From: Rhodobacter sp. CZR27
Lineage (GTDB): Bacteria > Pseudomonadota > Alphaproteobacteria > Rhodobacterales > Rhodobacteraceae
Direction of reading: 5' to 3'
Length of the DNA stretch: 64,000 nucleotides
Assembly: GCF_002407205.1 (NCBI RefSeq)
Contig: NZ_CP023548.1
Span: 2,628,501 to 2,692,500, forward strand
The notes below the pieces were generated by a model. The model was not told the DNA's origin and did not search any database. It saw only the letters and a program-made list of their open reading frames with translations. Below, one piece after another: positions 16,715 to 25,417 of the stretch (positions within the stretch are counted from its first letter, which is position 1; each line of letters begins with the position of its first letter). Position numbers and translations under genes: made by a program.

Positions 16715-17212
16715 TCAGTAGATGTAGCGGATCTGCTCGGTCCAGTAGCGCTCCATCCGGCGCAGCGCCTGGTTGATGTCTTCCATCCCCGCCACGCCCA
16801 GCACACCGCGGCGATCGAGTCCCTCGGCATGGCGGGCGAAGAGGTCCGTCAGGATCTGGCGCACCTTGCGCCCCTTGTCCGTCAGGCGCACGCGCACCGA
16901 CCGGCGGTCGATCTCGGAACGCTGGTGGTGCATGTAGCCCAGTTCCACCAGCTTCTTCAGATTGTAGCTGACGTTGGAGCCCTGGTAATAGCCGCGGGAC
17001 TTCAGCTCTCCCGCCGTCACCTCGTTGTCGCCGACGTTGAACAGCAGCAGCGCCTGCACCGAGTTGATCTCGAGCAGGCCGAGCCGTTCGAACTCGTCCT
17101 TCACCACGTCGAGCAGAAGCCGGTGAAGACGCTCCACCAGCGAAAGGCTTTCCAGATAGCCCAGAAGAAAGGCCTTCTGCGACCCATCGAGGACGCCTGC
17201 GTGAACCGTCAT
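16715..17212 (-). CDS. MarR-type winged-helix regulator (LdtR-like)
   Basis: 165 residues. Winged helix-turn-helix: LEINSVQALLLFNVGDNEVTAGELKSRGYYQGSNVSYNLKKLVELGYM followed by the wing QRSEIDRRSVRVRLTDKGRK, and an N-terminal dimerisation helix (LSLVERLHRLLLDVVKDEFERL). It resembles the LdtR class of alphaproteobacterial regulators that control L,D-transpeptidase genes; that match is from memory and not certain. The ATG at 17212 has GGAG seven bases upstream. It is convergent with kpsC, so a role in envelope or capsule control is possible but unproven. Confidence 0.82.
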   Translation of the reverse strand: MTVHAGVLDGSQKAFLLGYLESLSLVERLHRLLLDVVKDEFERLGLLEINSVQALLLFNVGDNEVTAGELKSRGYYQGSNVSYNLKKLVELGYMHHQRSEIDRRSVRVRLTDKGRKVRQILTDLFARHAEGLDRRGVLGVAGMEDINQALRRMERYWTEQIRYIY

Positions 17213-17344
17213 TCCTGATCTCCACCTTGAAACCGCGGAGACAGAATCGGCACAAAGCGCAAACATAACGTAAACTGGCGCGATTTTCCGCCGGGTGCGG
17301 CCTCAGCGAGCCAACCGGCCGGGGACGGCCGTCCGGCGCTGTCC

Positions 17345-17614
17345 TCAGCGGGCCAGCCGGCCGCGCGCGAACAGGCCGATCTCGGCGATCAGCTCCGCCA
17401 GCCGCGCCGGTGCCTCGCGCTGGCCGAGGATCCAGGGCAGCAGGTCCTGGTCGTTCTCGTTCAGGAGCGAATCGTAAAGCGCCAGCCGGGCCTCGTCGAG
17501 GCTGGCGAGATGGGCGTCCGACCACGGCCCCAGGATCAGGTCCATCTCCTTCGTGCCGCGCCGCCACGAGCGCATCGACATGCGCTTCAGCCGGGCCTCT
17601 GCCGTCTCGATCAT
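17345..17614 (-). CDS. sdhE: Succinate dehydrogenase assembly factor SdhE
   Basis: 89 residues. SdhE promotes covalent attachment of FAD to SdhA. The family motif is visible as RLKRMSMRSWRRGTKEMDLILGPW (canonical R-G-x-x-E-x-D core), followed by the helical DEARLALYDSLLNENDQDLLPWI. AAGGAGG precedes the ATG at 17614 by four bases. Divergent from the aspartate aminotransferase gene; sdh genes are not in the window. Confidence 0.93.
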   Translation of the reverse strand: MIETAEARLKRMSMRSWRRGTKEMDLILGPWSDAHLASLDEARLALYDSLLNENDQDLLPWILGQREAPARLAELIAEIGLFARGRLAR

Positions 17615-17732
17615 TCCGCCTCCTTGCGCGGCCGGGCGCGCGTCCATTCCTGTCCGTCTGCGGTGAGGCGAGGGGCATGCGTTCCCCGAACCGCCTGCGA
17701 TACCGCTTGATCGCTGTCGGGGGGCAACCTAA

Positions 17733-18998
<1,266 letters not shown>

Positions 18999-19009
18999 GG
19001 CGCGCCCCG

Positions 19010-19414
19010 GTGGCCGATCTGCCCGACTACTACTTCCGCATCCGCGAGAACGGCGCGCTGGTGTTCCGCCTGGACACCGCGAACCGCCAGCAGCGGATCG
19101 AGATGGAGCAGATCGCCACGCTGAACCTGCGCAACGGCGAGGTCCGCCCGCACGGGCAGCGAGCGCTGACCGAGGCGGACCGGGCGGAGATCGGCCGCTG
19201 GATGAAGGCCCGGGCCGAGCTTCTGGCCCGGCGCGAGGTGGACGACATCCTGCGCACGGTGGATCACCTGAACCTCACGACGCAGTGGGCGCAGTCGAAG
19301 GCGGCGGATGCGCAGCTGGACGCGGTGACGGATGCGCTGCTTCTGGCGATGCACGACCTGCGCGCCGTCCTGGTGCGCCGCAAGGCCGACCGGCTGACGA
19401 AGTCCGGCGGCTGA
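19010..19414 (+). CDS. Conserved hypothetical protein after aatA
   Basis: 134 residues, GTG start with GAGG overlapping the aatA stop region, 11 bases downstream of aatA, so probably translated from the same message. Sequence: MADLPDYYFRIRENGALVFRLDT then an amphipathic helical half (LTEADRAEIGRWMKARAELLARREVDDILRTVDHLNLTTQWAQ). No membrane segment, signal peptide or catalytic motif. Appears family-conserved in composition but I do not recognise a named family; function unknown. Confidence 0.7.
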   Translation: MADLPDYYFRIRENGALVFRLDTANRQQRIEMEQIATLNLRNGEVRPHGQRALTEADRAEIGRWMKARAELLARREVDDILRTVDHLNLTTQWAQSKAADAQLDAVTDALLLAMHDLRAVLVRRKADRLTKSGG

Positions 19415-19417
19415 GAC

Positions 19418-20773
19418 TCAGGCCAGCCGCGGCGCGCGCAGCCAGAACCGCGCCATCAGCAGCGTCGCGGCGAGCGTCAACCCGATCACGAGACCCAGCC
19501 ACAGCCCCGGCCCGCCGAGGCCCAGCGGGAAGGCGAGCGCATAGCTCGCCGGGATGCCGACCAGCCAGTAGCTGAAGGTGGCCAGCCACATCGGAACGCG
19601 GGTGTCGCGCAGGCCACGGAGCAGGCCGAGCGCGATGACCTGCATCGCATCCGCGAACTGGAACAGTGCCGCCAGCGCCAGCAGCACGCTGCCGAAGGCC
19701 ACGATCTCGTCGAACTCTGGGTTCGCCCGGTCGAGGAACAGCGCGATGATGGGTCCCGGCGCCAGCAGGAACAGCGCCACCATCAGCACACCGAAGCCCA
19801 GCGACAGGACGATCGCCACCTTCGCCCCGTCGCGCAGGCCCGGGATGTCGCCCGCCCCGTCGGCCCGCCCGGTGCGGATGGTCGCGGCGTTCGAGATGCC
19901 GACATGCACCATGAAGGCCAGCGCGGTCACCTCCAGCGCGATGCCATGCGCGGCCAGAGGCACGGTGCCGAGCCAGCCCATCATCAGCGCCGCGGCCTGA
20001 AAGATGCTGCCCTCGGCCAGCCCCGTGAAGCCGATCGGCCAGCCCAGCGCGAAGACCTGCCCCATCGCGTGCCAGTCCGGCCGCCAGAAGCGCTGGAACA
20101 GCCGGAACCGGCGGAGCGGCCGGTGCAGCGCCGCGTAAAGGCCGATCACCAGCAGCGACATGACCTGCGCGCCGACCGAGGCGATGGCGGCGCCCTCGAT
20201 GCCCAGTTCCGGTGCACCGAGCTTGCCGAAGATCAGCACCCAGTTCAGACCCGCGTTGACGGCCACCGCCGCCAGCGTTGCCCAGAGGACGATCTGCGTC
20301 CGCTCCAGCGCGGACAGGTAGCTTTTCAGCACCATGATCAGCAGCGCGGGGATCATCCCCAGCCCCGTGATGCGCAGATAGTCCTGCGCCAGCGCCGCCA
20401 CCTCGGGCTGCTGCCGCAGCGCCAGCAGCACCGGCCCCGACCACCAGAACAGCGGATAGACCAGCGCGCCGAAGGCGATGGACAGCCACAGCCCCATGCG
20501 CGCGTCGCGGCGCACCTGCGCTTCGTCGCCCCGACCCAGCGCCTCGGCCACCATCGGCATCACCGCCTGCGCGAAGCCGGAGCCGAGGATGAAGGTGACG
20601 AAGAACATAGACGCGCCAAGAACGACGGCCGCCAGTTCGGTCACGCCATACCAGCCCAGCATCACCGTGTCGGTGACATGAAGCGACATCTGCGCGAGAT
20701 GGCTGCCGACGAGCGGAAGACCCAGCGCGAGAATCGCTCTCGCGTGGTCCTGAAAGGTCGTGATGCGGATCAT
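19418..20773 (-). CDS. MATE-family multidrug/toxin efflux transporter (NorM-like)
   Basis: 451 residues with about 12 predicted membrane helices in two homologous halves. Family hallmarks: LALGLPLVGSHLAQMSLHVTDTVMLGWYG in helix 1-2, AVMPMVAEALGRGDEAQVRRDAR after helix 3, and GWPIGFTGLAEGSIFQAAALMMGWLG at the start of the second half. Expected to export cationic compounds in exchange for Na+ or H+ at the inner membrane. No regulator adjoins it. The stop lies three bases from the stop of the convergent hypothetical gene. Confidence 0.93.
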   Translation of the reverse strand: MIRITTFQDHARAILALGLPLVGSHLAQMSLHVTDTVMLGWYGVTELAAVVLGASMFFVTFILGSGFAQAVMPMVAEALGRGDEAQVRRDARMGLWLSIAFGALVYPLFWWSGPVLLALRQQPEVAALAQDYLRITGLGMIPALLIMVLKSYLSALERTQIVLWATLAAVAVNAGLNWVLIFGKLGAPELGIEGAAIASVGAQVMSLLVIGLYAALHRPLRRFRLFQRFWRPDWHAMGQVFALGWPIGFTGLAEGSIFQAAALMMGWLGTVPLAAHGIALEVTALAFMVHVGISNAATIRTGRADGAGDIPGLRDGAKVAIVLSLGFGVLMVALFLLAPGPIIALFLDRANPEFDEIVAFGSVLLALAALFQFADAMQVIALGLLRGLRDTRVPMWLATFSYWLVGIPASYALAFPLGLGGPGLWLGLVIGLTLAATLLMARFWLRAPRLA

Positions 20774-20809
20774 GCCGGCAGCAGTAGCGCGGCTTCAGGC
20801 GCCGCGCAA

Positions 20810-21409
20810 TCAGGCGGAGACCGGCTTGCGTGCCACGAAATCGACCAGCGCCGAAATCCCGCGATGGGCGCTGCCCTCGGCGATTTCCTCGTCACGATCG
20901 GCCTCGACCAGCACCTCCCAGCCGGGGAAGTCGGCCCTGAGGCCGGCGAGGTCATACATGTTCGCGGCCGAAGGCGGCCCTCCGGTGCCATAGCCCACCT
21001 GCCGCGGCGCATAGCCGTGCAGCATCACCAGCCCGCCCGGCTCCACCGCCTCGGCGATGCCGGCATGGATGCGTGCCCGCAATGGCGGCGGGGCGAACTG
21101 GATGAAGATGCCCAGCACCGCGTCGAAGCGGCGGCTCCAGTCCCAGCCTTCGATGTCGGCGTGGTGCAGGTCCACCTCGACGCCCTTTTCCCGCGCCAGT
21201 CGCCGGGCCTTCTCCAGCGCCACGGCCGAGGCATCCATCGCCGCGACCCGGTGGCCGAGGCCGGCAAGGTGGACCGAATTCCGCCCCTCGCCGTCGCCAA
21301 TGCACAGGATCCGCGCCCGCGCCGGCAGCATCCCTGCCACGCGACGCACGAAGGTGGCCGGCTCCTTGCCGAACAGGTAGCCCGGCGCACTGTAGCGTTC
21401 GTCCCACAT
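20810..21409 (-). CDS. Class I SAM-dependent methyltransferase (TehB-like)
   Basis: 199 residues with the Rossmann methyltransferase core: SAM loop ARILCIGDGEGRNSVHLAGLGH, motif II VAAMDASAVALEKARRLA, acidic motif DLHHADIEGWDW and RFDAVLGIFIQFAPPPLR. The start at 21409 (MWDERYSAPGYLFGKEP) matches the conserved beginning of this group; a TTG at 21430 is also in frame and neither has a good ribosome site. TehB relatives methylate tellurite, selenite or thiols; the substrate here is unknown. Sits between MATE and PPK2 genes, same direction. Confidence 0.85.
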   Translation of the reverse strand: MWDERYSAPGYLFGKEPATFVRRVAGMLPARARILCIGDGEGRNSVHLAGLGHRVAAMDASAVALEKARRLAREKGVEVDLHHADIEGWDWSRRFDAVLGIFIQFAPPPLRARIHAGIAEAVEPGGLVMLHGYAPRQVGYGTGGPPSAANMYDLAGLRADFPGWEVLVEADRDEEIAEGSAHRGISALVDFVARKPVSA

Positions 21410-21448
21410 GCCGACGATCTGGGGCCGCAAGGCGCGAAAGGCAAGAAG

Positions 21449-22498
21449 TCAGGGCCGGCGCGGCTTGCGCAGCTCCGGCGGGGTCGCGGTGCCGAGGATG
21501 TTCTGCGCCGTCCCGATCACCTGCGAGGCGCGGCCGACGATCAGCGGATCGGGCTGCCCCACCACCTCCGGATCCTTTCCGGGATAGTCGATGGTCGACA
21601 GGAAATGGCGCATGCAGTTCAGCCGCGCGCGCTTCTTGTCGTTCGACTTGACGATGGTCCACGGCGCGTCGGCGGTGTCGGTGTAGAAGAACATCGCCTC
21701 CTTCGCCTCGGTGTAGTCTTCCCACTTGTCGAGGCTCGCCTTGTCGATCGGCGACAGCTTCCAGCGCTTCAGCGGGTCAGTCTCACGCGCAAGGAAGCGG
21801 GTGCGCTGCTCATCCCGGGTGACCGAGAACCAGTATTTGTAAAGCCGGATCCCCGACCGGACCAGCATCCGTTCGAGTTCCGGCGCCTGCCGCATGAACT
21901 CGAGATATTCCGAGGGGGTGCAGAAGCCCATCACCCGCTCGACGCCCGCGCGGTTGTACCAGCTGCGGTCGAAGAACACGATCTCGCCCGAGGTCGGCAG
22001 GTGCTCGATGTAGCGCTGGAAGAACCACTGGCCCTTCTCGCGCTCGCCGGGCTTGGTCAGCGCGACGACGCGGGCATAGCGGGGGTTCAGATGCTCCATG
22101 AACCGCTTGATCGTGCCGCCCTTGCCGGCGGCGTCGCGGCCTTCCATCAGGATGACGAACTTCTGCCCGGTGTCCTGCGCCCAGATCTGCACCTTGAGGA
22201 GTTCGGCCTGCAGCTTCGCCTTCTCGGCCTCGTAGCCCGCGCGCCCCATCCGGCGGGCATAGGGATAGTGTCCGCCCTCGAAGGCCTGACGGATCGAGTC
22301 CCCGTCCACGGCGGGGAAGTGGCGGGGGCCATGCAGCGGCTCGAGCGGGGTCGCCCCGGCGGCCTCGCCCTGCGGCTCCGGCCCGGCCTCCGGGCCGAGG
22401 GGGGCTGGCCCGGCCTCTGCGATCCGCGCCTTCGGCTCGTCCGGCACCGCCGCAGCCGTCGTCGGAGACGGTGCGGCAACGGGCATGTCATCGGGCAT
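21449..22498 (-). CDS. ppk2: Polyphosphate kinase 2
   Basis: 349 residues. PPK2 enzymes use polyphosphate to phosphorylate nucleotides. Walker A GRDAAGKGGTIKRF, Walker B FFDRSWYNRAGVERVMGFC, and lid segment TRDEQRTRFLARETDPLKRWKLSP are all intact. One PPK2 domain; an alanine/proline-rich linker of about 75 residues precedes it. ATG at 22498 is preferred because AGGAGG is six bases upstream; an ATG two codons earlier abuts the ribosome site. ppk1 and ppx are 13 kb away in the same window. Confidence 0.94.
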   Translation of the reverse strand: MPDDMPVAAPSPTTAAAVPDEPKARIAEAGPAPLGPEAGPEPQGEAAGATPLEPLHGPRHFPAVDGDSIRQAFEGGHYPYARRMGRAGYEAEKAKLQAELLKVQIWAQDTGQKFVILMEGRDAAGKGGTIKRFMEHLNPRYARVVALTKPGEREKGQWFFQRYIEHLPTSGEIVFFDRSWYNRAGVERVMGFCTPSEYLEFMRQAPELERMLVRSGIRLYKYWFSVTRDEQRTRFLARETDPLKRWKLSPIDKASLDKWEDYTEAKEAMFFYTDTADAPWTIVKSNDKKRARLNCMRHFLSTIDYPGKDPEVVGQPDPLIVGRASQVIGTAQNILGTATPPELRKPRRP

Positions 22499-22595
22499 CT
22501 GCATCCTCCTGTCTCTGCCTGACCAAGGTAGGAAACCGGATCCGTTGCGCACCATGATCCGCATCATTGTGATCCGGCGCCGGATGCGCCGAATG

Positions 22596-22619
22596 GAGGG
22601 TGGCGCGCACGCCACCCTC
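22596..22619 (-). terminator. Perfect 10-bp hairpin between luxR-type gene and ppk2
   Basis: GAGGGTGGCG-CGCA-CGCCACCCTC, perfect stem with tetraloop, in the 279-base gap between the LuxR-type gene and ppk2. A 14-base palindrome, ATCCGGCGCCGGAT, lies beside it at 22572-22585. Neither is followed by a T-run. Probably transcription-end structures for the LuxR-type gene. Confidence 0.5.
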
Positions 22620-22722
22620 GGAAGGGCATCAATCTTGCCGGTAGAAAGCAGCTTTTCTCAAAGTCTTGCAAGCTTGTGACATACCGCCCGCCCCCTGATT
22701 GCGCATACCCAATCTGGGGTAA

Positions 22723-22784
22723 ACAGCCCGGTAAACTTAATTCACCGGCTGAAGGCAGACAGCCCGCAAAACCTGATTCACCGC
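22723..22784. repeat. Two imperfect copies of a 26-base repeat, period 36
   Basis: Copy 1 starts at 22723 (ACAGCCCGGTAAACTTAATT...) and copy 2 at 22759 (ACAGCCCGCAAAACCTGATT...). Both end ATTCACCG. The stop codon of the LuxR-type gene lies in copy 2, so the gene's 3' end looks tandemly duplicated. Confidence 0.6.
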
Positions 22785-24517
22785 GCCGAAAGCGGGATCA
22801 ACCGATCCAGCACTTCCTGCCAGTCGGAAAGGACGAGAAGCCGGCCCGCGCCGGGCAGCGTCCCGGGCCGGACCGCCGGGAAGGGCGCGGCGAACCGGGC
22901 GACGGCCTGCGGCGGCGCGACGGGGTCCTCCTCGCCGTGCAGCAGCCGGACCGGCACCCGCGCCTGCCGCAGCAGCCCGGCCCACCCCTGCCCCGCATCG
23001 AGGCGGCTGCGCGTGAAGGCCTCGTGCGCCGAGCCGCCGGGGCCGATGCAGATGTCGGTTCCCGCGATCAGCGTGGCGCGCAGCTCCGCCCCGCGAAGTG
23101 CCGCGGCATCGGCCGGCGACGCGCCGAACATCAACCGAAGGGCGCTCTCCTTGCCCCGCAGCCGGGCCTGCACGGCGGCCGCCTGCACGAGGAAGCCCAG
23201 CGCCTCGGGCGAGGCGCGGCCGGTGGCGGCCAGAAGACGCGACCAGCGGTCGCGCGACGCGTCGCACTCCGCCCCGGTCGGCGGCAGGTCGAGCGCGCAG
23301 CCGAGGATGCCCGAGACAAGCCGCGGTCGCAGCCCCGACAGGGTCAGGGCGAACCGGAGGTCGGCGCCAAGCGCCAGCACGGCGCAGCGGCTGATACCCA
23401 GCTGGTCGACCAGCGCGACCAGATCCAGCGCGGTCCCCTGCGTCAGGTCCGAGGCCTCGGGCAGCGGGTGACTGCGGCCATAGCCGGCGCGGACCGGCAC
23501 GACGACGCGCAGTCCGCGCAGGCGGGCGGCCCGCTCGGCCGCGGGCAGCCAGCGCGCCAGACCGTAGTCGCCGTGCAGGTGCAGGATCGGCGCACCGGCC
23601 GGGTCGCCGAACTCGGTCCATTCCATGCGCCGGCCGTCCGGCAGGACGAGGCTGCGCATCGGCAGCGGGTCGAGCGCGCCGCCTGCCGGCGATCCCGCGG
23701 TCGCGCGCGCGCCCTCGTGCAGCGCGATGTCCATCAGCCCCAGCACCAGCCGCAGAAGCTCGGGCTGGGAATGCGTCTCGGTCTTCGACTGGATCGAGCG
23801 CATCTGCGTGCGCACGGTGTCCACCGCCCGGCCCCGCAGTTCCGCGATGTCCCGGATCGGCAGGCCCAGCGTCAGGCCGCGGACGATCTCGACCTCGGCC
23901 GGCGTCAGGCCGAACGTCTCCTGCAGCAGCGCGCCGAAGTCCTCGGGCCAGACCGGATCGGTCGAGATCACCATGGCCTGCGGCCGCGCGTCGTGGCGGT
24001 CGATCGGGCAGACCCGCAGGATGACCGGCGCCCCGGTGATGCTGGAGCGGAGCCGCAGGTTCGTGGGCCGCTGCGCCCGCCGCGCCACCATCCGGATCGT
24101 CGAGGACAGCGTCACCACATCCGCCGCCTCGAAGGGCAGCGCCGCCAGCGGGGCGCCGGGCGCGATGCCGAAGGCCGATCCGGCCGCGCGGTTGCAGGCC
24201 GAGATCCGCATGATCCCGTCGCTGAGGAAGGCCGGCACGCGCAGCACGCCGCAGAGTTCGGGCGAGGTGGACGGTGGCGCGGCGGCCGCAGGCAGCCGGT
24301 CGAGGAACCGGCGGGCGCGCCTCAGATGGCGCTCGAAGTCCGGATGGCGCAGGGGCAGCGCGGCCGGAGGCAGCACGGCCAGCACCGCCTCCCATGCCGC
24401 CACGAAATCGCCGAGCCGCCCCGGGTCGAGCGCCACCGCATAGAGCAGGTGAACCAGCGACGTCAGGGCGTCGCTTGCCTCGTCCGCGAGGCTGTGGTCC
24501 TCCGCCTGCTCGAACAT
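22778..24517 (-). CDS. LuxR-type HTH protein fused to an alpha/beta-hydrolase-like domain
   Basis: 579 residues. The N-terminal part (1-200) looks like a PAS-like sensor (GVLRVPAFLSDGIMRISACNRAAG). A LuxR/GerE DNA-binding domain follows at about 205-265: FGLTPAEVEIVRGLTLGLPIRDIAELRGRAVDTVRTQMRSIQSK. The C-terminal 290 residues form an alpha/beta-hydrolase-like fold (APILHLHGDYGLARWLPAAERAARL ... PVRLLHGEEDPVAPP). The nucleophile elbow reads ALGADLRF, where Ser of G-x-S-x-G is replaced, so esterase activity is doubtful and it may bind a ligand. No autoinducer synthase is nearby. Divergent from the GST gene. Confidence 0.82.
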   Translation of the reverse strand: MFEQAEDHSLADEASDALTSLVHLLYAVALDPGRLGDFVAAWEAVLAVLPPAALPLRHPDFERHLRRARRFLDRLPAAAAPPSTSPELCGVLRVPAFLSDGIMRISACNRAAGSAFGIAPGAPLAALPFEAADVVTLSSTIRMVARRAQRPTNLRLRSSITGAPVILRVCPIDRHDARPQAMVISTDPVWPEDFGALLQETFGLTPAEVEIVRGLTLGLPIRDIAELRGRAVDTVRTQMRSIQSKTETHSQPELLRLVLGLMDIALHEGARATAGSPAGGALDPLPMRSLVLPDGRRMEWTEFGDPAGAPILHLHGDYGLARWLPAAERAARLRGLRVVVPVRAGYGRSHPLPEASDLTQGTALDLVALVDQLGISRCAVLALGADLRFALTLSGLRPRLVSGILGCALDLPPTGAECDASRDRWSRLLAATGRASPEALGFLVQAAAVQARLRGKESALRLMFGASPADAAALRGAELRATLIAGTDICIGPGGSAHEAFTRSRLDAGQGWAGLLRQARVPVRLLHGEEDPVAPPQAVARFAAPFPAVRPGTLPGAGRLLVLSDWQEVLDRLIPLSAR

Positions 24518-24664
24518 GCCCTGATCCGCCGGATTCGAATTCCGACCTTTCGTGACATGAATGCGTCACCGAGCCAACCGATTGCTAAGATGCGGGACGC
24601 TGCGCCGCAGTGGCCTTTTCCCGGCCGGGCCGAGGGGATACCTTCGCTTCCGAAGGAGAAGCCC

Positions 24665-25324
24665 ATGCTCAAGATCTATGGCGTCTATCGCTCGCGGGCC
24701 TCGCGGCCGCTCTGGCTGCTGGCCGAACTCGGCCTGACGTTCGACCACGTCCCCGTCATCCAGGCCAGCCGTCTGGAACGCTCCGACGCCGCCGATGCGC
24801 CGCTGAACACCGCCTCTCCCGCCTATCTCGAGGTCAACCCGCTCGGCCAGATCCCCTGCATGGAGGACGACGGGCTGATCCTGACCGAGTCGCTGGCCAT
24901 CACGCTTCACATCGCGCGCCAGCACGGCGGCGGGATCGGGCCGGCAAGCGAGGCCGAGGATGCGCAGATGGTGAACTGGGCGCTGTTCGCGGCCACCTCG
25001 ATCGAGCCCCCCGCGCTGGAGATCCAGTTGATCCAGCGCGCCGGCGGCGAGGCTTCGGCAGAAGGGCAGGCGGCCATCTCGATCGCTGCGGAACGGCTCC
25101 GGCGCCCGTTCGACCGGCTGGAGCGTCACCTCGCGACGCAGGACTGGCTGGTGGGCAGCCGCTTCACGGTGGCCGATCTCAACACGGCCGAGGTCGTGCG
25201 CTATGCCCAGGGCCATGCGCCGCTCCTCGAGGCGCGGCCGGCGCTGGCGGACTGGCTTGGCCGCTGCCAGTCGCGCCCGGCCTTCCGCGAGATGATGCAG
25301 CACCGTCTGGCCGAGCCGGAATAA
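24665..25324 (+). CDS. Glutathione S-transferase family protein
   Basis: 219 residues, soluble. An N-terminal thioredoxin-like domain has the GST pattern: MLKIYGVYRSRASRPLWLLAELGLTFDHV, with VNPLGQIPCMEDDGLILTESLAI carrying the cis-proline and the glutathione-binding ES pair. A C-terminal helical domain includes WLVGSRFTVADLNTAEV, the usual N-capping box. AAGGAG lies four bases upstream of the ATG. Divergent from the LuxR-type gene with 147 bases between, so the two may share a control region. The substrate is unknown. Confidence 0.9.
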   Translation: MLKIYGVYRSRASRPLWLLAELGLTFDHVPVIQASRLERSDAADAPLNTASPAYLEVNPLGQIPCMEDDGLILTESLAITLHIARQHGGGIGPASEAEDAQMVNWALFAATSIEPPALEIQLIQRAGGEASAEGQAAISIAAERLRRPFDRLERHLATQDWLVGSRFTVADLNTAEVVRYAQGHAPLLEARPALADWLGRCQSRPAFREMMQHRLAEPE

Positions 25325-25417
25325 TCCCATCGACCCCGACGCCCTCAAGATCTTGCGCATCCCCACCGGGGGATGATCTACTGCTGCGTCAAACGCCCAG
25401 ACAAGAATCGAGCAGCC

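Noticed and set aside
20810..21430. TTG start at 21430 for the methyltransferase
   Set aside because: The conserved MWDERYS beginning at 21409 fits the family better, though neither start has a clear ribosome site.
19904..22522. 870-codon rightward open frame opposite MATE, methyltransferase and ppk2
   Set aside because: Antisense to real genes with complete motifs; composition typical of a high-GC shadow frame.
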